A stretch of 42,872 nt of DNA from Candidatus Poribacteria bacterium (GCA_022567695.1 JADFGN010000003.1:1-42872), one strand, 5' to 3'. Positions 18,526 to 28,965 are shown, counted from the stretch's first letter. The notes: generated by a model not told the origin, from the letters alone. A program made the numbers and translations.

Positions 18526-19047
18526 TTGTTATTAAAGCAGAAAATAAACACAGATGAATTTGAATTTGAGGAGCGCCCAATCCCAAATTCTATTAAGCGT
18601 GTGACAAAAGTCACAAAGGGGGGAAGAAGTATTAGTTTCAACGTTCTTTCAGTTGTTGGAAACCATGCTGGTATTGTTGGGCTTGGATTTGGTAGTGCAA
18701 ACGATATTCCTTCAGCTATCAGTAAAAGCATTGCTGATGCCAAGAAAAACCTGATTCATGTGCCTTTGTCAGATGGTACGATTCCCCACGAAATTACTTG
18801 TGTTTTTAAATCCGCGAGAGTTTTGTTAAAGCCAGCCAGTTCTGGTACAGGTATTATTGCCGGACTTGCAACAAAGATTATATTGGAGCTTGCAGGCATT
18901 CAAGATGTATTAACGAAACGTCTTGGATCTCGAAATGTAAAAAATATAGCCGAAGCAACGATGCTAGGGTTAAGAAACTTGAAAGACGTTCACGAAGTTG
19001 CACATCTTCGTGGAAAGACAGTTGAGGAATTTACAAGTCAAAGGTGA
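18526..19047 (+). CDS. rpsE: 30S ribosomal protein S5
   Basis: Small-subunit fidelity protein on the back of the decoding centre. 173 aa. Seen: the dsRNA-binding-like segment RVTKVTKGGRSISFNVLSVV, GHAG-like GNHAGIVGLGFGSANDIPSA, then ARVLLKPASSGTGIIAG, ELAGIQDVLTKRLGSRN and ATMLGLRNL. The central GNHAGIVGLGFG differs from the common GDGNGRVGFGLGK. It starts at TTG 18526 after AAGGAG. The next gene is rplO; rpmD is missing in between. Confidence 0.95.
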   Translation: MLLKQKINTDEFEFEERPIPNSIKRVTKVTKGGRSISFNVLSVVGNHAGIVGLGFGSANDIPSAISKSIADAKKNLIHVPLSDGTIPHEITCVFKSARVLLKPASSGTGIIAGLATKIILELAGIQDVLTKRLGSRNVKNIAEATMLGLRNLKDVHEVAHLRGKTVEEFTSQR

Positions 19048-19117
19048 CAGTGTGGTTCAACAATGAGTTGAGGAATAGTTTAGCAGTCATCAACAACGAT
19101 TCAAAGGAATGAAGCAA

Positions 19118-19570
19118 ATGTCAATGAAACTCAACGAACTGAAACCCGCCAAAAATTCAAACCGTCGCAGAAAAAGAGTTGGGCGCGGGGAGGCTTCAGG
19201 TTGGGGAAAAACGTGTGGGCGTGGTCACAAAGGACAGAAGTCTCGGTCGGGTGGATCGATTCCTGCTTGGTTTGAAGGTGGTCAGATGCCCTTAGTGAGG
19301 CGTCTTCCTAAGCGCGGCCCAAGAAGGATTGCGCATAAACGCATTGAGTATGATATCGTCAATATCAAAACGCTTAATTGCTTTGATAACGGAATAACTA
19401 TTACTCCCGAAGTACTCCGCCAAGCTGGAATTATCAAGAGTAATAGCGTAAGAATAAAGATCCTCGGAGAGGGAGACCTTGATAAGCAATTAACAGTTCG
19501 TGTCCACGGATTTTCAAAATCCGCTATTGAAAAAATAGAATCAACTGGAGGCAAAGCCGAGGTGGTTTAA
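19118..19570 (+). CDS. rplO: 50S ribosomal protein L15
   Basis: Late-assembly large-subunit protein. About 150 aa. Seen: KLNELKPAKNSNRRRKRVGR, GEASGWGKTCGRGHKGQKSR, SGGSIPAWFEGGQMPLVRRL, PKRGPRR and the C-terminal VRVHGFSKSAIEKIESTGGK. I choose ATG 19118, 9 nt after AAGGA; the in-frame ATG at 19109 abuts that SD. The secY GTG follows the stop directly, so coupling is likely. Confidence 0.95.
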   Translation: MSMKLNELKPAKNSNRRRKRVGRGEASGWGKTCGRGHKGQKSRSGGSIPAWFEGGQMPLVRRLPKRGPRRIAHKRIEYDIVNIKTLNCFDNGITITPEVLRQAGIIKSNSVRIKILGEGDLDKQLTVRVHGFSKSAIEKIESTGGKAEVV

Positions 19571-20911
19571 GTGATCAAGGCAATTCAGAACGCTTTCAAA
19601 ATTCCAGAGTTACGGAAGCGCATAATTTTTACGGCACTACTGTTGATTGTTTATCGGTTAGGTGCTCATATCACGCTCCCTGGGATTTCTGACCAGGCTT
19701 TAGAGGAATTTTTTAACGAATTAAAAGATCGCCCCGGTGGAAATGTAATTGGCTTTGTCGATCTCTTTTCAGGCGGGGCGTTCAGCCAGATGACAATTTT
19801 TGCGCTTGGCATTCAGCCGTATATTAGCGCATCGATCGTCATGCAACTTCTTGCCGTTGTGATTCCTTCGCTAGAGAAACTTTCTAAGGAGCCAGACGGG
19901 CGTAAGAAAATTACTCAATATACTCGCTATGGCACCGTCTTACTCAGCATCGTGCAAGGAATAGCAATTAGCTTTGTATTGAGAAACTCCCAAGGTCTCA
20001 TAGGTCAATCAACACCCATTGTAGCGAATCCAACGCTCTGGTGGCACCTCTTAGTTATGATTACTTTGATGGCAGGTACCTCGTTTGTGATGTGGCTTGG
20101 TGAACAAATAACGGAGAGAGGAATTGGGCAAGGTATTTCATTGATTATTACGGTTGGAATTGTCTCCGCTGCACCGGGAGGCGTATCTAATATTATCAGT
20201 CGTTTGATTAGTGCCGACGCAGCTGGTTTAAGCCTTCCACAGTTGGCCATCTTTTTAGCCTTGATTGTTGTTGCTATCATGGGCACGGTGTTTATCCAAC
20301 TATCTACTCGTAAAATTCCTGTTCAGTATGCACGGCGCGTTGTAGGGCGTAAGGTACTCGGTGGACAAACCACCCATATACCTCTAAAGGTCAATGCAGC
20401 CGGTATGATTCCAATTATTTTCGCGGTAACTTTAATGCAGTTTCCCCCAACCGTGTTAGGATTTTTGCCGCAATGGGGGTGGGTTATTGGGTTGCAAAGT
20501 GCTTTCGGTCCCGCCAGTCCTTTGTATATGATTTTTTATGCAACTTTGATTATTGGCTTTACCTATTTTTACACCGCTGTGCAGATTAATCCCGTTCAGA
20601 TGGCTGATGACTTAAGAAAATATGGCGGATTTATTCCGGGGATTCGCCCCGGTAAACGAACAGCGGACTATATCAATGACACTTTGACCAGAATTACTTT
20701 ACCCGGTGCGCTTTTTCTTGCTGGCATTGCGGTGATTCCTATGATTTTTGAAGGTTGGTTAAAGATTGGCACAATGGTCAGTGGGGCATCGGTTCTGATT
20801 GTTGTGGGCGTTGTGCTGGACACTGTGTCACAGATTGAATCCTACCTAACGATGAGGCACTATGAGGGATTCTTGAAAGACAGACGTGTCAGGGGACGCC
20901 GAACAAGATAA
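19571..20911 (+). CDS. secY: Preprotein translocase subunit SecY
   Basis: Central pore of the Sec translocon in the inner membrane. 446 aa with about ten hydrophobic segments. Seen: PELRKRIIFTALLLIVYRLG with the plug/TM1 region, FSGGAFSQMTIFALGIQPYI, GRKKITQYTRYGT, the cytosolic loop RKIPVQYARRVVG and HIPLKVNAAGMIPIIFA, then FIPGIRPGKRTADYI. GTG 19571 begins at the base after the rplO TAA, with GAGGTGG as SD. adk, map and infA, common downstream, are absent; rpmJ follows after 118 nt. Confidence 0.97.
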   Translation: MIKAIQNAFKIPELRKRIIFTALLLIVYRLGAHITLPGISDQALEEFFNELKDRPGGNVIGFVDLFSGGAFSQMTIFALGIQPYISASIVMQLLAVVIPSLEKLSKEPDGRKKITQYTRYGTVLLSIVQGIAISFVLRNSQGLIGQSTPIVANPTLWWHLLVMITLMAGTSFVMWLGEQITERGIGQGISLIITVGIVSAAPGGVSNIISRLISADAAGLSLPQLAIFLALIVVAIMGTVFIQLSTRKIPVQYARRVVGRKVLGGQTTHIPLKVNAAGMIPIIFAVTLMQFPPTVLGFLPQWGWVIGLQSAFGPASPLYMIFYATLIIGFTYFYTAVQINPVQMADDLRKYGGFIPGIRPGKRTADYINDTLTRITLPGALFLAGIAVIPMIFEGWLKIGTMVSGASVLIVVGVVLDTVSQIESYLTMRHYEGFLKDRRVRGRRTR

Positions 20912-21029
20912 AATCTGGTAGATCAGGATTTTGCGAAGGGTTCAATTGAGATTGCCAAATCCGGGTCGGGAGCATTTGGGATATTTTCCTTGAGATGCCT
21001 AACTTACCCGCCGGTTGAAAGGAAAGACA

Positions 21030-21146
21030 ATGAAAGTTCGATCCAGTGTGAAGAAGATGTGTAAGCAATGCAAGATCGTAAAAAGAAAAGGGGTTGTCCG
21101 TGTTATTTGTACGGGAGATCCAAAGCACAAACAGAGACAGGGATAA
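21030..21146 (+). CDS. rpmJ: 50S ribosomal protein L36
   Basis: 38-aa zinc-ribbon ribosomal protein. The translation begins [20 protein letters not shown] and ends [16 protein letters not shown], with the C11-x2-C14...C27...H33 zinc set. ATG 21030 follows AAAGGAAAG. The position between secY and rpsM matches most bacteria. Its zinc-binding form agrees with the zinc form of S14 in this cluster. Confidence 0.97.
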   Translation: MKVRSSVKKMCKQCKIVKRKGVVRVICTGDPKHKQRQG

Positions 21147-21212
21147 TTGGGTTTGATGTAGAGTTAGCAATCGGTTGTTGCATCACTTAACTCTTTGACA
21201 AGGAGGAGTCTC

Positions 21213-21608
21213 ATGGCGAGAATTGCAGGTGTTGATTTACCTCGTAACAAAAGGATAGATATCGGCTTGACCCAGGTTTATGGGATTGGTCGATACATAG
21301 CGTCAAAGATTGTGGCTGATTTGCAGATCGATTCTGCAAAGAAAACAGGCGATTTGACTGAAGATGAAATTACCCGATTAAGAGGGAAAATCATCCAAGA
21401 GTACAAGGTTGAAGGTGATTTAAGGCGTGAAATCGATCTGAACATCAAAAGATTGATGGATATTAATAGCTATCGAGGGTTACGTCATCGCCGTCAACTC
21501 CCTGTTCGAGGACAAAGAACGAGCACCAATGCCCGAACACGTAAAGGGAAAGCCAGGACAATTTCAGTCGGTCGAAAATCCAAAGAAGCCGCTCGTAAAA
21601 GTGGTTGA
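21213..21608 (+). CDS. rpsM: 30S ribosomal protein S13
   Basis: Small-subunit head protein contacting P-site tRNA and the 50S bridge. 131 aa. Seen: [74 protein letters not shown] and [14 protein letters not shown] 21213 is chosen over upstream in-frame codons because AAGGAGGAG lies at 21200-21208 and MARIAG is canonical. Confidence 0.97.
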   Translation: MARIAGVDLPRNKRIDIGLTQVYGIGRYIASKIVADLQIDSAKKTGDLTEDEITRLRGKIIQEYKVEGDLRREIDLNIKRLMDINSYRGLRHRRQLPVRGQRTSTNARTRKGKARTISVGRKSKEAARKSG

Positions 21609-21667
21609 TAACGTATGAAGTACAAAACAATGCCTATTCCTGAGTTTATCGAAAGGGGGAACGTCCT

Positions 21668-22057
21668 TTGAGAAGTGGTAGGAGAGAAGGTAGGAGAAGA
21701 GAAAGAAAGAATGTCCCTGAAGGGATTGCACATATTCAAGCGACATTCAACAACACAATCGTAACCATTACGGATCCAAATGGAAATACACTTGCGTGGG
21801 CAAGCGCAGGTGCGATGGATTTCCATGGCTCTCGAAAATGTACACCATACGCAGCCCAGCAAACAGCTGAGGCCTGTGCGAGAAAAGCAATGGAACACGG
21901 TGTGAAGCGCGTTGAGGTACGGGTTAAAGGACCAGGGTCAGGCAGGGAGTCTGCAATCCGAGCACTTTCAGCGGCGGGGTTAGAAATCACAACTATGAAA
22001 GATGTTACGCCAATACCTCATAATGGTTGTCGGCCCCCAAAACGTCGTCGTGTTTAA
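21668..22057 (+). CDS. rpsK: 30S ribosomal protein S11
   Basis: Small-subunit platform protein. 129 aa. Seen: [77 protein letters not shown], and [18 protein letters not shown] at the C-terminus. Translation starts at TTG 21668 after AAAGGGGGAA. The order S13-S11-S4-RpoA is the standard alpha operon. Confidence 0.97.
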   Translation: MRSGRREGRRRERKNVPEGIAHIQATFNNTIVTITDPNGNTLAWASAGAMDFHGSRKCTPYAAQQTAEACARKAMEHGVKRVEVRVKGPGSGRESAIRALSAAGLEITTMKDVTPIPHNGCRPPKRRRV

Positions 22058-22089
22058 CCTTTAGATGTAAAACAATTGTAGGGGAGAAG

Positions 22090-22719
22090 ATGGGCAGATA
22101 TTTAGGTTCTGTTTGTAAGTTATGCCGTAGAGAAGGAGAGAAGCTATTTCTCAAGGGGCGGCGTTGTTATACTCCAAAGTGCTCGTTTGAACGCCGTAGT
22201 TACCCGCCTGGCCAACATGGTCAAAGATCTTTCAGGGGAAAAGACGATTATAGGAGACAGTTACGGGCAAAACAGAAAGCCAAGCGTATCTACGGTGTAC
22301 TAGAAAAGCAATTTAAAAACTACTACCTGAAGGCGGTGCAACAAAAAGGGGGAACTGGAGAGAATTTGCTTGTCTTATTGGAACGCCGATTAGATAATAT
22401 CGTTTATCGCCTCGGTTTCGCAAATTCACGTCGTCAAGCGCGGCAACTCGTTAAGCATAATCATTTTCTCGTGAACGGAAAACGGGTTAATATTCCCTCT
22501 TATTTAGTGAGAGTTGGCGATGTCATTCAACCCCGAGAAAAGAGTCGTGAATTAGCGGTGATTCAGGAAGCCCTGGAACAGGTTCAACAAAGAAGAATTC
22601 CTGAATGGCTTGAACTAGATACTGACAAACAGGAGGGGGTTGCTCAGGCACTCCCTGATGCCAATCAAATCGCTGCGGACATCCAAACGCAGTTAATTGT
22701 TGAGCTTTACTCCAAGTAA
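22090..22719 (+). CDS. rpsD: 30S ribosomal protein S4, zinc-binding form
   Basis: Primary 16S rRNA-binding protein; in E. coli it represses the alpha operon. 209 aa. Seen: [20 protein letters not shown] and [20 protein letters not shown], giving a four-Cys zinc site, then the S4 RNA-binding domain [43 protein letters not shown] 22090 is preferred (GGGGAG upstream, canonical MGRY) although the frame is open back into rpsK. A 136-nt spacer separates it from rpoA. Confidence 0.97.
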   Translation: MGRYLGSVCKLCRREGEKLFLKGRRCYTPKCSFERRSYPPGQHGQRSFRGKDDYRRQLRAKQKAKRIYGVLEKQFKNYYLKAVQQKGGTGENLLVLLERRLDNIVYRLGFANSRRQARQLVKHNHFLVNGKRVNIPSYLVRVGDVIQPREKSRELAVIQEALEQVQQRRIPEWLELDTDKQEGVAQALPDANQIAADIQTQLIVELYSK

Positions 22720-22855
22720 GGAAAAGCGAGATTGCTGCTCTGCTTCGTTTGCCAGCAGGAAGCATGGGCATAAGATAAGGTAGTCTGGTAGAAGCAGATG
22801 GAATAGGATAGACATCTCTTTTGCCTCAATATATTATCTAGGGGGAATAACATTA

Positions 22856-23839
22856 ATGACAGGGTGGGAAATCACTAAGCCAAAGCGCCTTATTGCAGAT
22901 TTGGATACCTTGACGCCTGATTATGGAAAGTTTATTGCTGAACCTCTTGCACGAGGATTCGGGATTACGCTCGGTAACTTTCTTCGGCGAGTTTTGCTTT
23001 CCTCAATTGGGGGAGGGGCGGTCACTTCTGTCGCCATAGACGGCATAAAACATGAATTCTCAATCATTGAAGGGGTGAGAGAGGAAGTTGTCCGAATAAT
23101 CCTCAACCTCAAAGAGATCCGATTCCGCGTCTATACAGATGAAATAGTCACGCTATATTTATCAGCAGAGGGCTCCGGCGAAGTTACCGCCGCTGATATC
23201 CAACCCAATAGCCAAGTGGAAATTATCAATCCAGACCAGCGCATTGCAACGCTTGATAAATGCGATGGGTTGAATATGGAATTGCACGTCCGGCGGGGAT
23301 GTGGATACGCGCTTGCCGAAGAACACTCGGACTCGAATCAGCCTATTGGGGTCATTCCAATCGATGCGAAATTTGCAGCGGTTAAGAGAGTTAACTTTCG
23401 TGTGGAAGAAACTCGGGTTGGACATTTAACCAATTTTGATCGGCTAATTTTAGAAGTAACCACAGACGCGAGTCTTACTGCGAAAGAAGCAGTCACGCAG
23501 GCCGCAGGTATTTTGATTGATCAGTTACAGTTGTTTAGTGATTTTGACGAGACCTATGTTGAACCTGTCGTGGAAATCGACGAAGAACAGATACAGAGGG
23601 ACAAGTATTTATCAAAACCTGTCGCTGAACTTGAACTCTCCGTCCGTTCCGCAAATTGTTTAGAAGCCGCCCAGATTACAACGATTCGTAGTCTCGTCGT
23701 GATGACCGAACAAGAAATGCTGAAATTTCGCAATTTTGGTAGAAAATCCCTCAACGAGATTAAGGATATTCTCGCAACCATGGGGCTTTCACTGGGAATG
23801 ACACTTGATGACGATGGCCAGCAGGCCGAAAATGATTAG
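22856..23839 (+). CDS. rpoA: DNA-directed RNA polymerase alpha subunit
   Basis: RNA polymerase assembly platform and regulator contact subunit. 327 aa. N-terminal domain: [47 protein letters not shown] and the dimer-region [12 protein letters not shown]-terminal domain from about residue 250: [20 protein letters not shown] (with the Arg that contacts UP elements), [19 protein letters not shown]. The AT-rich tracts upstream of the str promoter are candidate targets of this domain. GGGGGAA precedes ATG 22856. Confidence 0.98.
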   Translation: MTGWEITKPKRLIADLDTLTPDYGKFIAEPLARGFGITLGNFLRRVLLSSIGGGAVTSVAIDGIKHEFSIIEGVREEVVRIILNLKEIRFRVYTDEIVTLYLSAEGSGEVTAADIQPNSQVEIINPDQRIATLDKCDGLNMELHVRRGCGYALAEEHSDSNQPIGVIPIDAKFAAVKRVNFRVEETRVGHLTNFDRLILEVTTDASLTAKEAVTQAAGILIDQLQLFSDFDETYVEPVVEIDEEQIQRDKYLSKPVAELELSVRSANCLEAAQITTIRSLVVMTEQEMLKFRNFGRKSLNEIKDILATMGLSLGMTLDDDGQQAEND

Positions 23840-23861
23840 TTAGAAGGAAGGACGAGCGATT

Positions 23862-24293
23862 ATGCGCCACAGAAAAAGAATGAGGAAGCTTGGGCGAACA
23901 ACTAGCCATCGTAAGGCGTTGTTTCGTAACCAAGCAACTGCACTGTTTGAACATGAGCAGATTCGCACAACATTGCCCAAGTGTAAGGAACTCAGACGGG
24001 TTGCCGAAAAGCTGATCACGTTAGCAAAGAAAGGCGACAGAGCGATACAGGATGGTAGCAAACATCGGGCACTTCACATGCGCCGTCAGGCAGCTAAGAT
24101 GCTTTACGGAAGGGACCTGCATCAAAGCAATCAGCCTCCTGAAGAGGGAAAGCATGGGGTTTTGCAGAAGCTGTTCGATGAAATTGGGCCGCGTTATCAA
24201 AACCGCCCCGGGGGATACACTCGTATTATCCGAGGCGGGTTGAGACTGAAGGATGGCGCACAGATGGCTTATATACAGTTAGTGGAAGATTGA
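23862..24293 (+). CDS. rplQ: 50S ribosomal protein L17
   Basis: Large-subunit protein near the tunnel exit. 143 aa. Seen: [59 protein letters not shown], and [13 protein letters not shown]. It carries a small insertion ([18 protein letters not shown]) before the [10 protein letters not shown] motif. AAGGAAGGA precedes ATG 23862. It is the last gene of the ribosomal supercluster and is closed by a strong terminator 21 nt downstream. Confidence 0.97.
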   Translation: MRHRKRMRKLGRTTSHRKALFRNQATALFEHEQIRTTLPKCKELRRVAEKLITLAKKGDRAIQDGSKHRALHMRRQAAKMLYGRDLHQSNQPPEEGKHGVLQKLFDEIGPRYQNRPGGYTRIIRGGLRLKDGAQMAYIQLVED

Positions 24294-24314
24294 GCTGAGT
24301 TGTGAGGAATTTCA

Positions 24315-24350
24315 GCGTTGATTGACAACAAATCAATCAACGCTTTTTTT
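24315..24350 (+). terminator. Strong intrinsic terminator of the alpha operon
   Basis: Perfect 11-bp stem GCGTTGATTGA (24315-24325) / TCAATCAACGC (24333-24343), 7-nt loop, then seven T. It ends the ribosomal transcription unit just before the oppositely oriented membrane-protein genes. Confidence 0.95.
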
Positions 24351-24366
24351 ATGCCTACTCAACATC

Positions 24367-24450
24367 ATACCAATTTTCGCTGTTTAATCGAGAACTGGTC
24401 TCAGAAGAGCTTGCGTAAGGGCAAGTCGCAAGTTGATTCAAGATTGGTAT
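24367..24450. repeat. Nested inverted repeats between convergent operons
   Basis: Outer arms ATACCAAT (24367-24374) and ATTGGTAT (24443-24450); inner arms AGCTTGCG (ending 24415) and CGCAAGTT (from 24427), 7 of 8 pairing. The element lies between the rplQ terminator and the 3' end of the minus-strand barrel gene, where a transcript end would be expected. Confidence 0.45.
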
Positions 24451-24477
24451 CAGGCTAAAAAAAATCGTCAACAATGC

Positions 24478-25758
24478 CTAATACCATCGATATGCCGCTG
24501 ACACAAACACACGATTGGAGGTTTCATCGGTTGTCAGCGAATCGCTGGAGCGTTTCCAAGAGCCACGCATGTAAGCAATATCAAATTTGATAACCTGATC
24601 AAAGATTTTCCCCAGACCGATTGTAAAAAAATCTCGATCGCTGTCAATCTCTTTTCCAGTGAATGGAATTGGATCGCGAAAATAGCCGATGCGAACGCTC
24701 GTGTCAATATTCGGTATTCGATATTCAGCACCGAGACGAATCTGAACCGTGCTATCATAAAATCGGTCAAAATCGTCACTGCTGATGTCTTCTGCGGGAG
24801 GGATACTATATTCCGTCTGTGTCCAGTCTGAAAACTGAAAATCACCAGCGAGGGTTAGACGTTTCTCCAATAGCTTGACAGCAATCCCCGCTCCGAATTC
24901 AAACGGGCGTTCGAGATCGAATACGATTGAACCTTCATCGGCTTCGGCTTCTTCCTCACCATCATCAAAAACAGCTACCGTTTGCTGACGCCAAAGTTCA
25001 TCGACTTCCAGATCCATCGGGGTGATTGCTGTCACACCAAGTGTCACGTAATCCCCAACATGAGCGAGAATCCCGATTCTGCCACCAACTCCCACATATT
25101 CCCGATCAACGGTATCATGGAAAGCAAAGTTTGCTAGCTCTGAATCAACGTTGCTGACATCGAACGCCTTACTTTCCAACTCGTTAAAGCTGCTTCCGTG
25201 CCAGAAATCAAGCGAGCCACCAATCATGATGTTCTTTGAGATGAAGAAGCCAAGTCCGAAACTCCAGATGCCAATCCCGCCTGTGGTGCTGTTTGTCTCG
25301 TCCACATCAAGGTCACTGAAAACTGTGCCGGACGAGGGATCGATTCCTTTGATCGAAACTCGCGAATCGAAAGTTTGTTGGCGATTGTATCCCAATGCGA
25401 GTGCGAAACCGCCACGGCTCGTATAAAAAGGATAGACGAAACCAATCGAATTAGGACGGGTTTTGGATTGATTATCTTCCGTCAAACGCCCGGCTGTAAA
25501 TTGTGTTTCAGCATCCAATTCGCTGTGTGAAAAGCCACCAAACAATTCAAATTTCTTAATCTGTGCCAAACCTGCGGGATTCCAATAAAGTGCAGTGAAA
25601 TCATCAGCAACACCAAGAAACGCCCCACCCATGCCCATCGTTCTTGCGCCGGCACCGAAAGTATTACCGATAGCAATTTCTTCAATTTGGGCAACGCTAA
25701 CTGTTACCATGCCTATCAGCCCAAATAACATCAATAGCCAGATGGAAGTTGTTTTCAT
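24478..25758 (-). CDS. Outer-membrane beta-barrel protein, PorV/FadL (OmpP1)-like
   Basis: Predicted outer-membrane protein of 426 aa. A signal peptide (MKTTSIWLLMLFGLIGMVTV...VAQ) is followed by GARTMGMGGAFLGVADDFTA and LYWNPAGLAQI, the N-terminal signature shared by FadL/OmpP1, PorV and UPF0164 proteins. The rest alternates polar and hydrophobic residues in barrel style and ends in an aromatic-terminated strand (AAYRWY). An acidic loop (DDGEEEAEADEG) sits mid-protein. I start at ATG 25758; an in-frame TTG at 25761 is possible. It lies directly behind the lipoprotein gene, whose last codons hold its SD. It may transport hydrophobic compounds or help secretion; the sequence does not decide. 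Confidence 0.85.
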   Translation of the reverse strand: MKTTSIWLLMLFGLIGMVTVSVAQIEEIAIGNTFGAGARTMGMGGAFLGVADDFTALYWNPAGLAQIKKFELFGGFSHSELDAETQFTAGRLTEDNQSKTRPNSIGFVYPFYTSRGGFALALGYNRQQTFDSRVSIKGIDPSSGTVFSDLDVDETNSTTGGIGIWSFGLGFFISKNIMIGGSLDFWHGSSFNELESKAFDVSNVDSELANFAFHDTVDREYVGVGGRIGILAHVGDYVTLGVTAITPMDLEVDELWRQQTVAVFDDGEEEAEADEGSIVFDLERPFEFGAGIAVKLLEKRLTLAGDFQFSDWTQTEYSIPPAEDISSDDFDRFYDSTVQIRLGAEYRIPNIDTSVRIGYFRDPIPFTGKEIDSDRDFFTIGLGKIFDQVIKFDIAYMRGSWKRSSDSLTTDETSNRVFVSAAYRWY

Positions 25759-25762
25759 CAAA

Positions 25763-26395
25763 TTAATGCCTCCTCCCAGATCTCCCCAATCTACGGAAAC
25801 GTGACCCTGATGATTTCGACGGACTCGCAGCCGGGGGAGGATTCGATGTCCCGTTCTCCATAGACCGCCGCGGTCGTTGCGATGATGAACGGCGTGACTC
25901 TACTCCTCGATAACTGCGTGACCGTGGCGTGTTGCGATGGAAATCCCCAGTCCTGTAAGGACCGCGTAAGTAGCCACCATAGTAGGGAGAAGCGTATCCG
26001 TAATGCCCATAGGAGTCTCCGTAATAACCGTAATACGGTCCGCGATACCCATAATACGGGTAAGCCGAATAGTAGGGAGGGTAATAGGGATATGGGTAGG
26101 GAGCGGGATAGTAGTTGTCATAATAAGGCGCATATTCATCGTAGGTCGGTTTACGATGCCCGTAATATCCTTCATCTTCTGGTTCAGTCTCCGAATCCGT
26201 TTCGCCTTCTACTTCAGCAGGAGCTTGTTGGTTCTGCTCTCGCTCAATCCCTTTTTCTTCCTGCCGATTGTACACCTTTTGTCGAACAGGGCGTGGGGCT
26301 TCGTAGTAAGCCAATTGCGTGTAACACCCAATAAACATCACTGTTATCAACAGCAACGCGCAGGTGAAAGCAAGTTTATTCATCATAGATTTCAT
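25763..26395 (-). CDS. Tyrosine/proline/glycine-rich lipoprotein of unknown function
   Basis: 210 aa. The N-terminus (KLAFTCALLLITVMFIGC) is a type II signal peptide with the lipobox ending FIGC at about residue 24, so the mature protein should be lipid-anchored. An acidic stretch (EVEGETDSETEPEDEGYYG) leads into a run of about 70 residues dominated by Tyr, Pro and Gly (YAPYYDNYYPAPYPYPYYPP). The C-terminus is Arg/Ser-rich and basic. Low complexity prevents family assignment. AGGAGG lies 10 nt before ATG 26395, and a sigma70-like promoter is at 26451-26479. It is coupled to the downstream barrel gene. Confidence 0.8.
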   Translation of the reverse strand: MKSMMNKLAFTCALLLITVMFIGCYTQLAYYEAPRPVRQKVYNRQEEKGIEREQNQQAPAEVEGETDSETEPEDEGYYGHRKPTYDEYAPYYDNYYPAPYPYPYYPPYYSAYPYYGYRGPYYGYYGDSYGHYGYASPYYGGYLRGPYRTGDFHRNTPRSRSYRGVESRRSSSQRPRRSMENGTSNPPPAASPSKSSGSRFRRLGRSGRRH

Positions 26396-26450
26396 CTGCT
26401 TTTAACCTCCTGTCAAGCTTATTTGAATTGTCGATTATCGTGGCTCGGAG

Positions 26451-26479
26451 AGTATACCATAGTCAAAATAGAAAATCAA
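26451..26479 (-). promoter_or_regulatory. Sigma70-like promoter of the lipoprotein-barrel operon
   Basis: Read on the minus strand: TTGATT (complement of 26474-26479), 17-nt spacer, TATACT (complement of 26451-26456). Matches are 4/6 and 5/6. It lies about 55 nt before the lipoprotein ATG. Confidence 0.7.
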
Positions 26480-26634
26480 GCGGTTGTCTGAAATTGAAAT
26501 CTCAGTAATTTACGGTAGCCGACCCAATCATTATAATTTATAGCTCAGTTTCATCTCATCTTATGTGAGTTTTCTTACGAAAAAACGCGCTTGTTTTGAC
26601 ATAGAGGTGACATCAACGTTATCTCTAAAAACTT

Positions 26635-26664
26635 TTGACAATGCTTCGATAAATACGATATAAT
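26635..26664 (+). promoter_or_regulatory. Sigma70 promoter of guaB
   Basis: TTGACA (26635-26640), 18-nt spacer, TATAAT (26659-26664). Both hexamers match consensus. Expected start near 26671, giving a leader of 40-80 nt depending on which guaB start is used. The 315-nt gap between the divergent lipoprotein and guaB genes holds this promoter and the one on the other strand. Confidence 0.88.
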
Positions 26665-26695
26665 TATTGCTTAATATTTACTGCTTACTTTCTGA

Positions 26696-28246
<1,551 letters not shown>

Positions 28247-28265
28247 TTACGGTATTCACTAAAAT

Positions 28266-28295
28266 TTGACATTAACGTAGGAGTTGTGCTACCAT
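28266..28295 (+). promoter_or_regulatory. Candidate promoter for the nuoI-like gene
   Basis: TTGACA (28266-28271), 18-nt spacer, TACCAT (28290-28295, 4/6 to consensus), in the 113-nt gap after guaB and about 65 nt before the ferredoxin ATG. Confidence 0.5.
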
Positions 28296-28359
28296 CATTG
28301 TACGGCATGGAATTAGAAATCTTTTGCTTCCACTGACATAATGCGATAGAAAGGAACTT

Positions 28360-28926
28360 ATGAAGCGAGTTAATGAGGAGATGTCATTTTGGGATCGGCT
28401 TTATATTCCTGCCTTGATCAAAGGTATGTTTACGACCCTAAAGCATATCCCAAAGAAAAAATTCACCTATCAATATCCCGAAGACCCGCGTAGCGTTGAC
28501 GAGCGCGGCGATCGCTATCGCGGCATTCATAAACTTACTAAAGATGAGGACGGGCATATCAAATGTGTAGCATGCTTTTTGTGTGCAACGGCGTGTCCTG
28601 CGGATTGTATCATAATCAAAGCCGCGCCAGCACCGGAGGGTTACAAAACCAAAGAGGGATATCAACGCGAAAAGTATCCAGAAAATTTTGAAATTAACAT
28701 GCTACGCTGCATTTTCTGCGGATATTGCGTTGAGGCTTGCCCGGAGGATGCCATCCGGATGACGAGTATCACACTTCCCCAGTACTTCAGGGAAAATCCA
28801 AAAGATGGGAAGATATTGGGCGGCTCTCGTAATGATTTTATCTTTGATCGGGATATGTTGGTTGCTAATAATAATCACGATGTTATTAAGGAAAAATATC
28901 AAAAAGGACTCAGTGTTCTCTCGTAG
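28360..28926 (+). CDS. nuoI: NuoI-type 2x[4Fe-4S] ferredoxin subunit
   Basis: 188 aa, usual NuoI length. Two clusters: CVACFLCATACPADC and CIFCGYCVEACPEDA, each with CxxCxxCxxxC plus the distal Cys-Pro of the family, joined by the NuoI-type linker AAPAPEGYKTKEGYQREKYP. The N-terminus LIKGMFTTLKHIPKKKFTYQ is the amphipathic segment that seats NuoI in complex I, followed by YRGIHKLTKDEDGHIKCVAC. In NADH-quinone oxidoreductase it passes electrons through clusters N6a and N6b. No other nuo gene lies nearby, so it is either a detached complex I gene or a spare copy. AAAGGA precedes ATG 28360. Confidence 0.9.
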   Translation: MKRVNEEMSFWDRLYIPALIKGMFTTLKHIPKKKFTYQYPEDPRSVDERGDRYRGIHKLTKDEDGHIKCVACFLCATACPADCIIIKAAPAPEGYKTKEGYQREKYPENFEINMLRCIFCGYCVEACPEDAIRMTSITLPQYFRENPKDGKILGGSRNDFIFDRDMLVANNNHDVIKEKYQKGLSVLS

Positions 28927-28965
28927 TAGAATTTCAGTCACACCGTTGATCCCCTTCTATAACCA

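Noticed and set aside
25882-26491. Plus-strand open frames over the Tyr-rich lipoprotein
   Set aside because: They are antisense products of low-complexity codons; the minus frame has a signal peptide, SD and promoter.
26596-26601. A second TTGACA upstream of guaB
   Set aside because: Its -10 candidate (TTATCT) is poor, and the perfect promoter at 26635-26664 is 39 nt further on.
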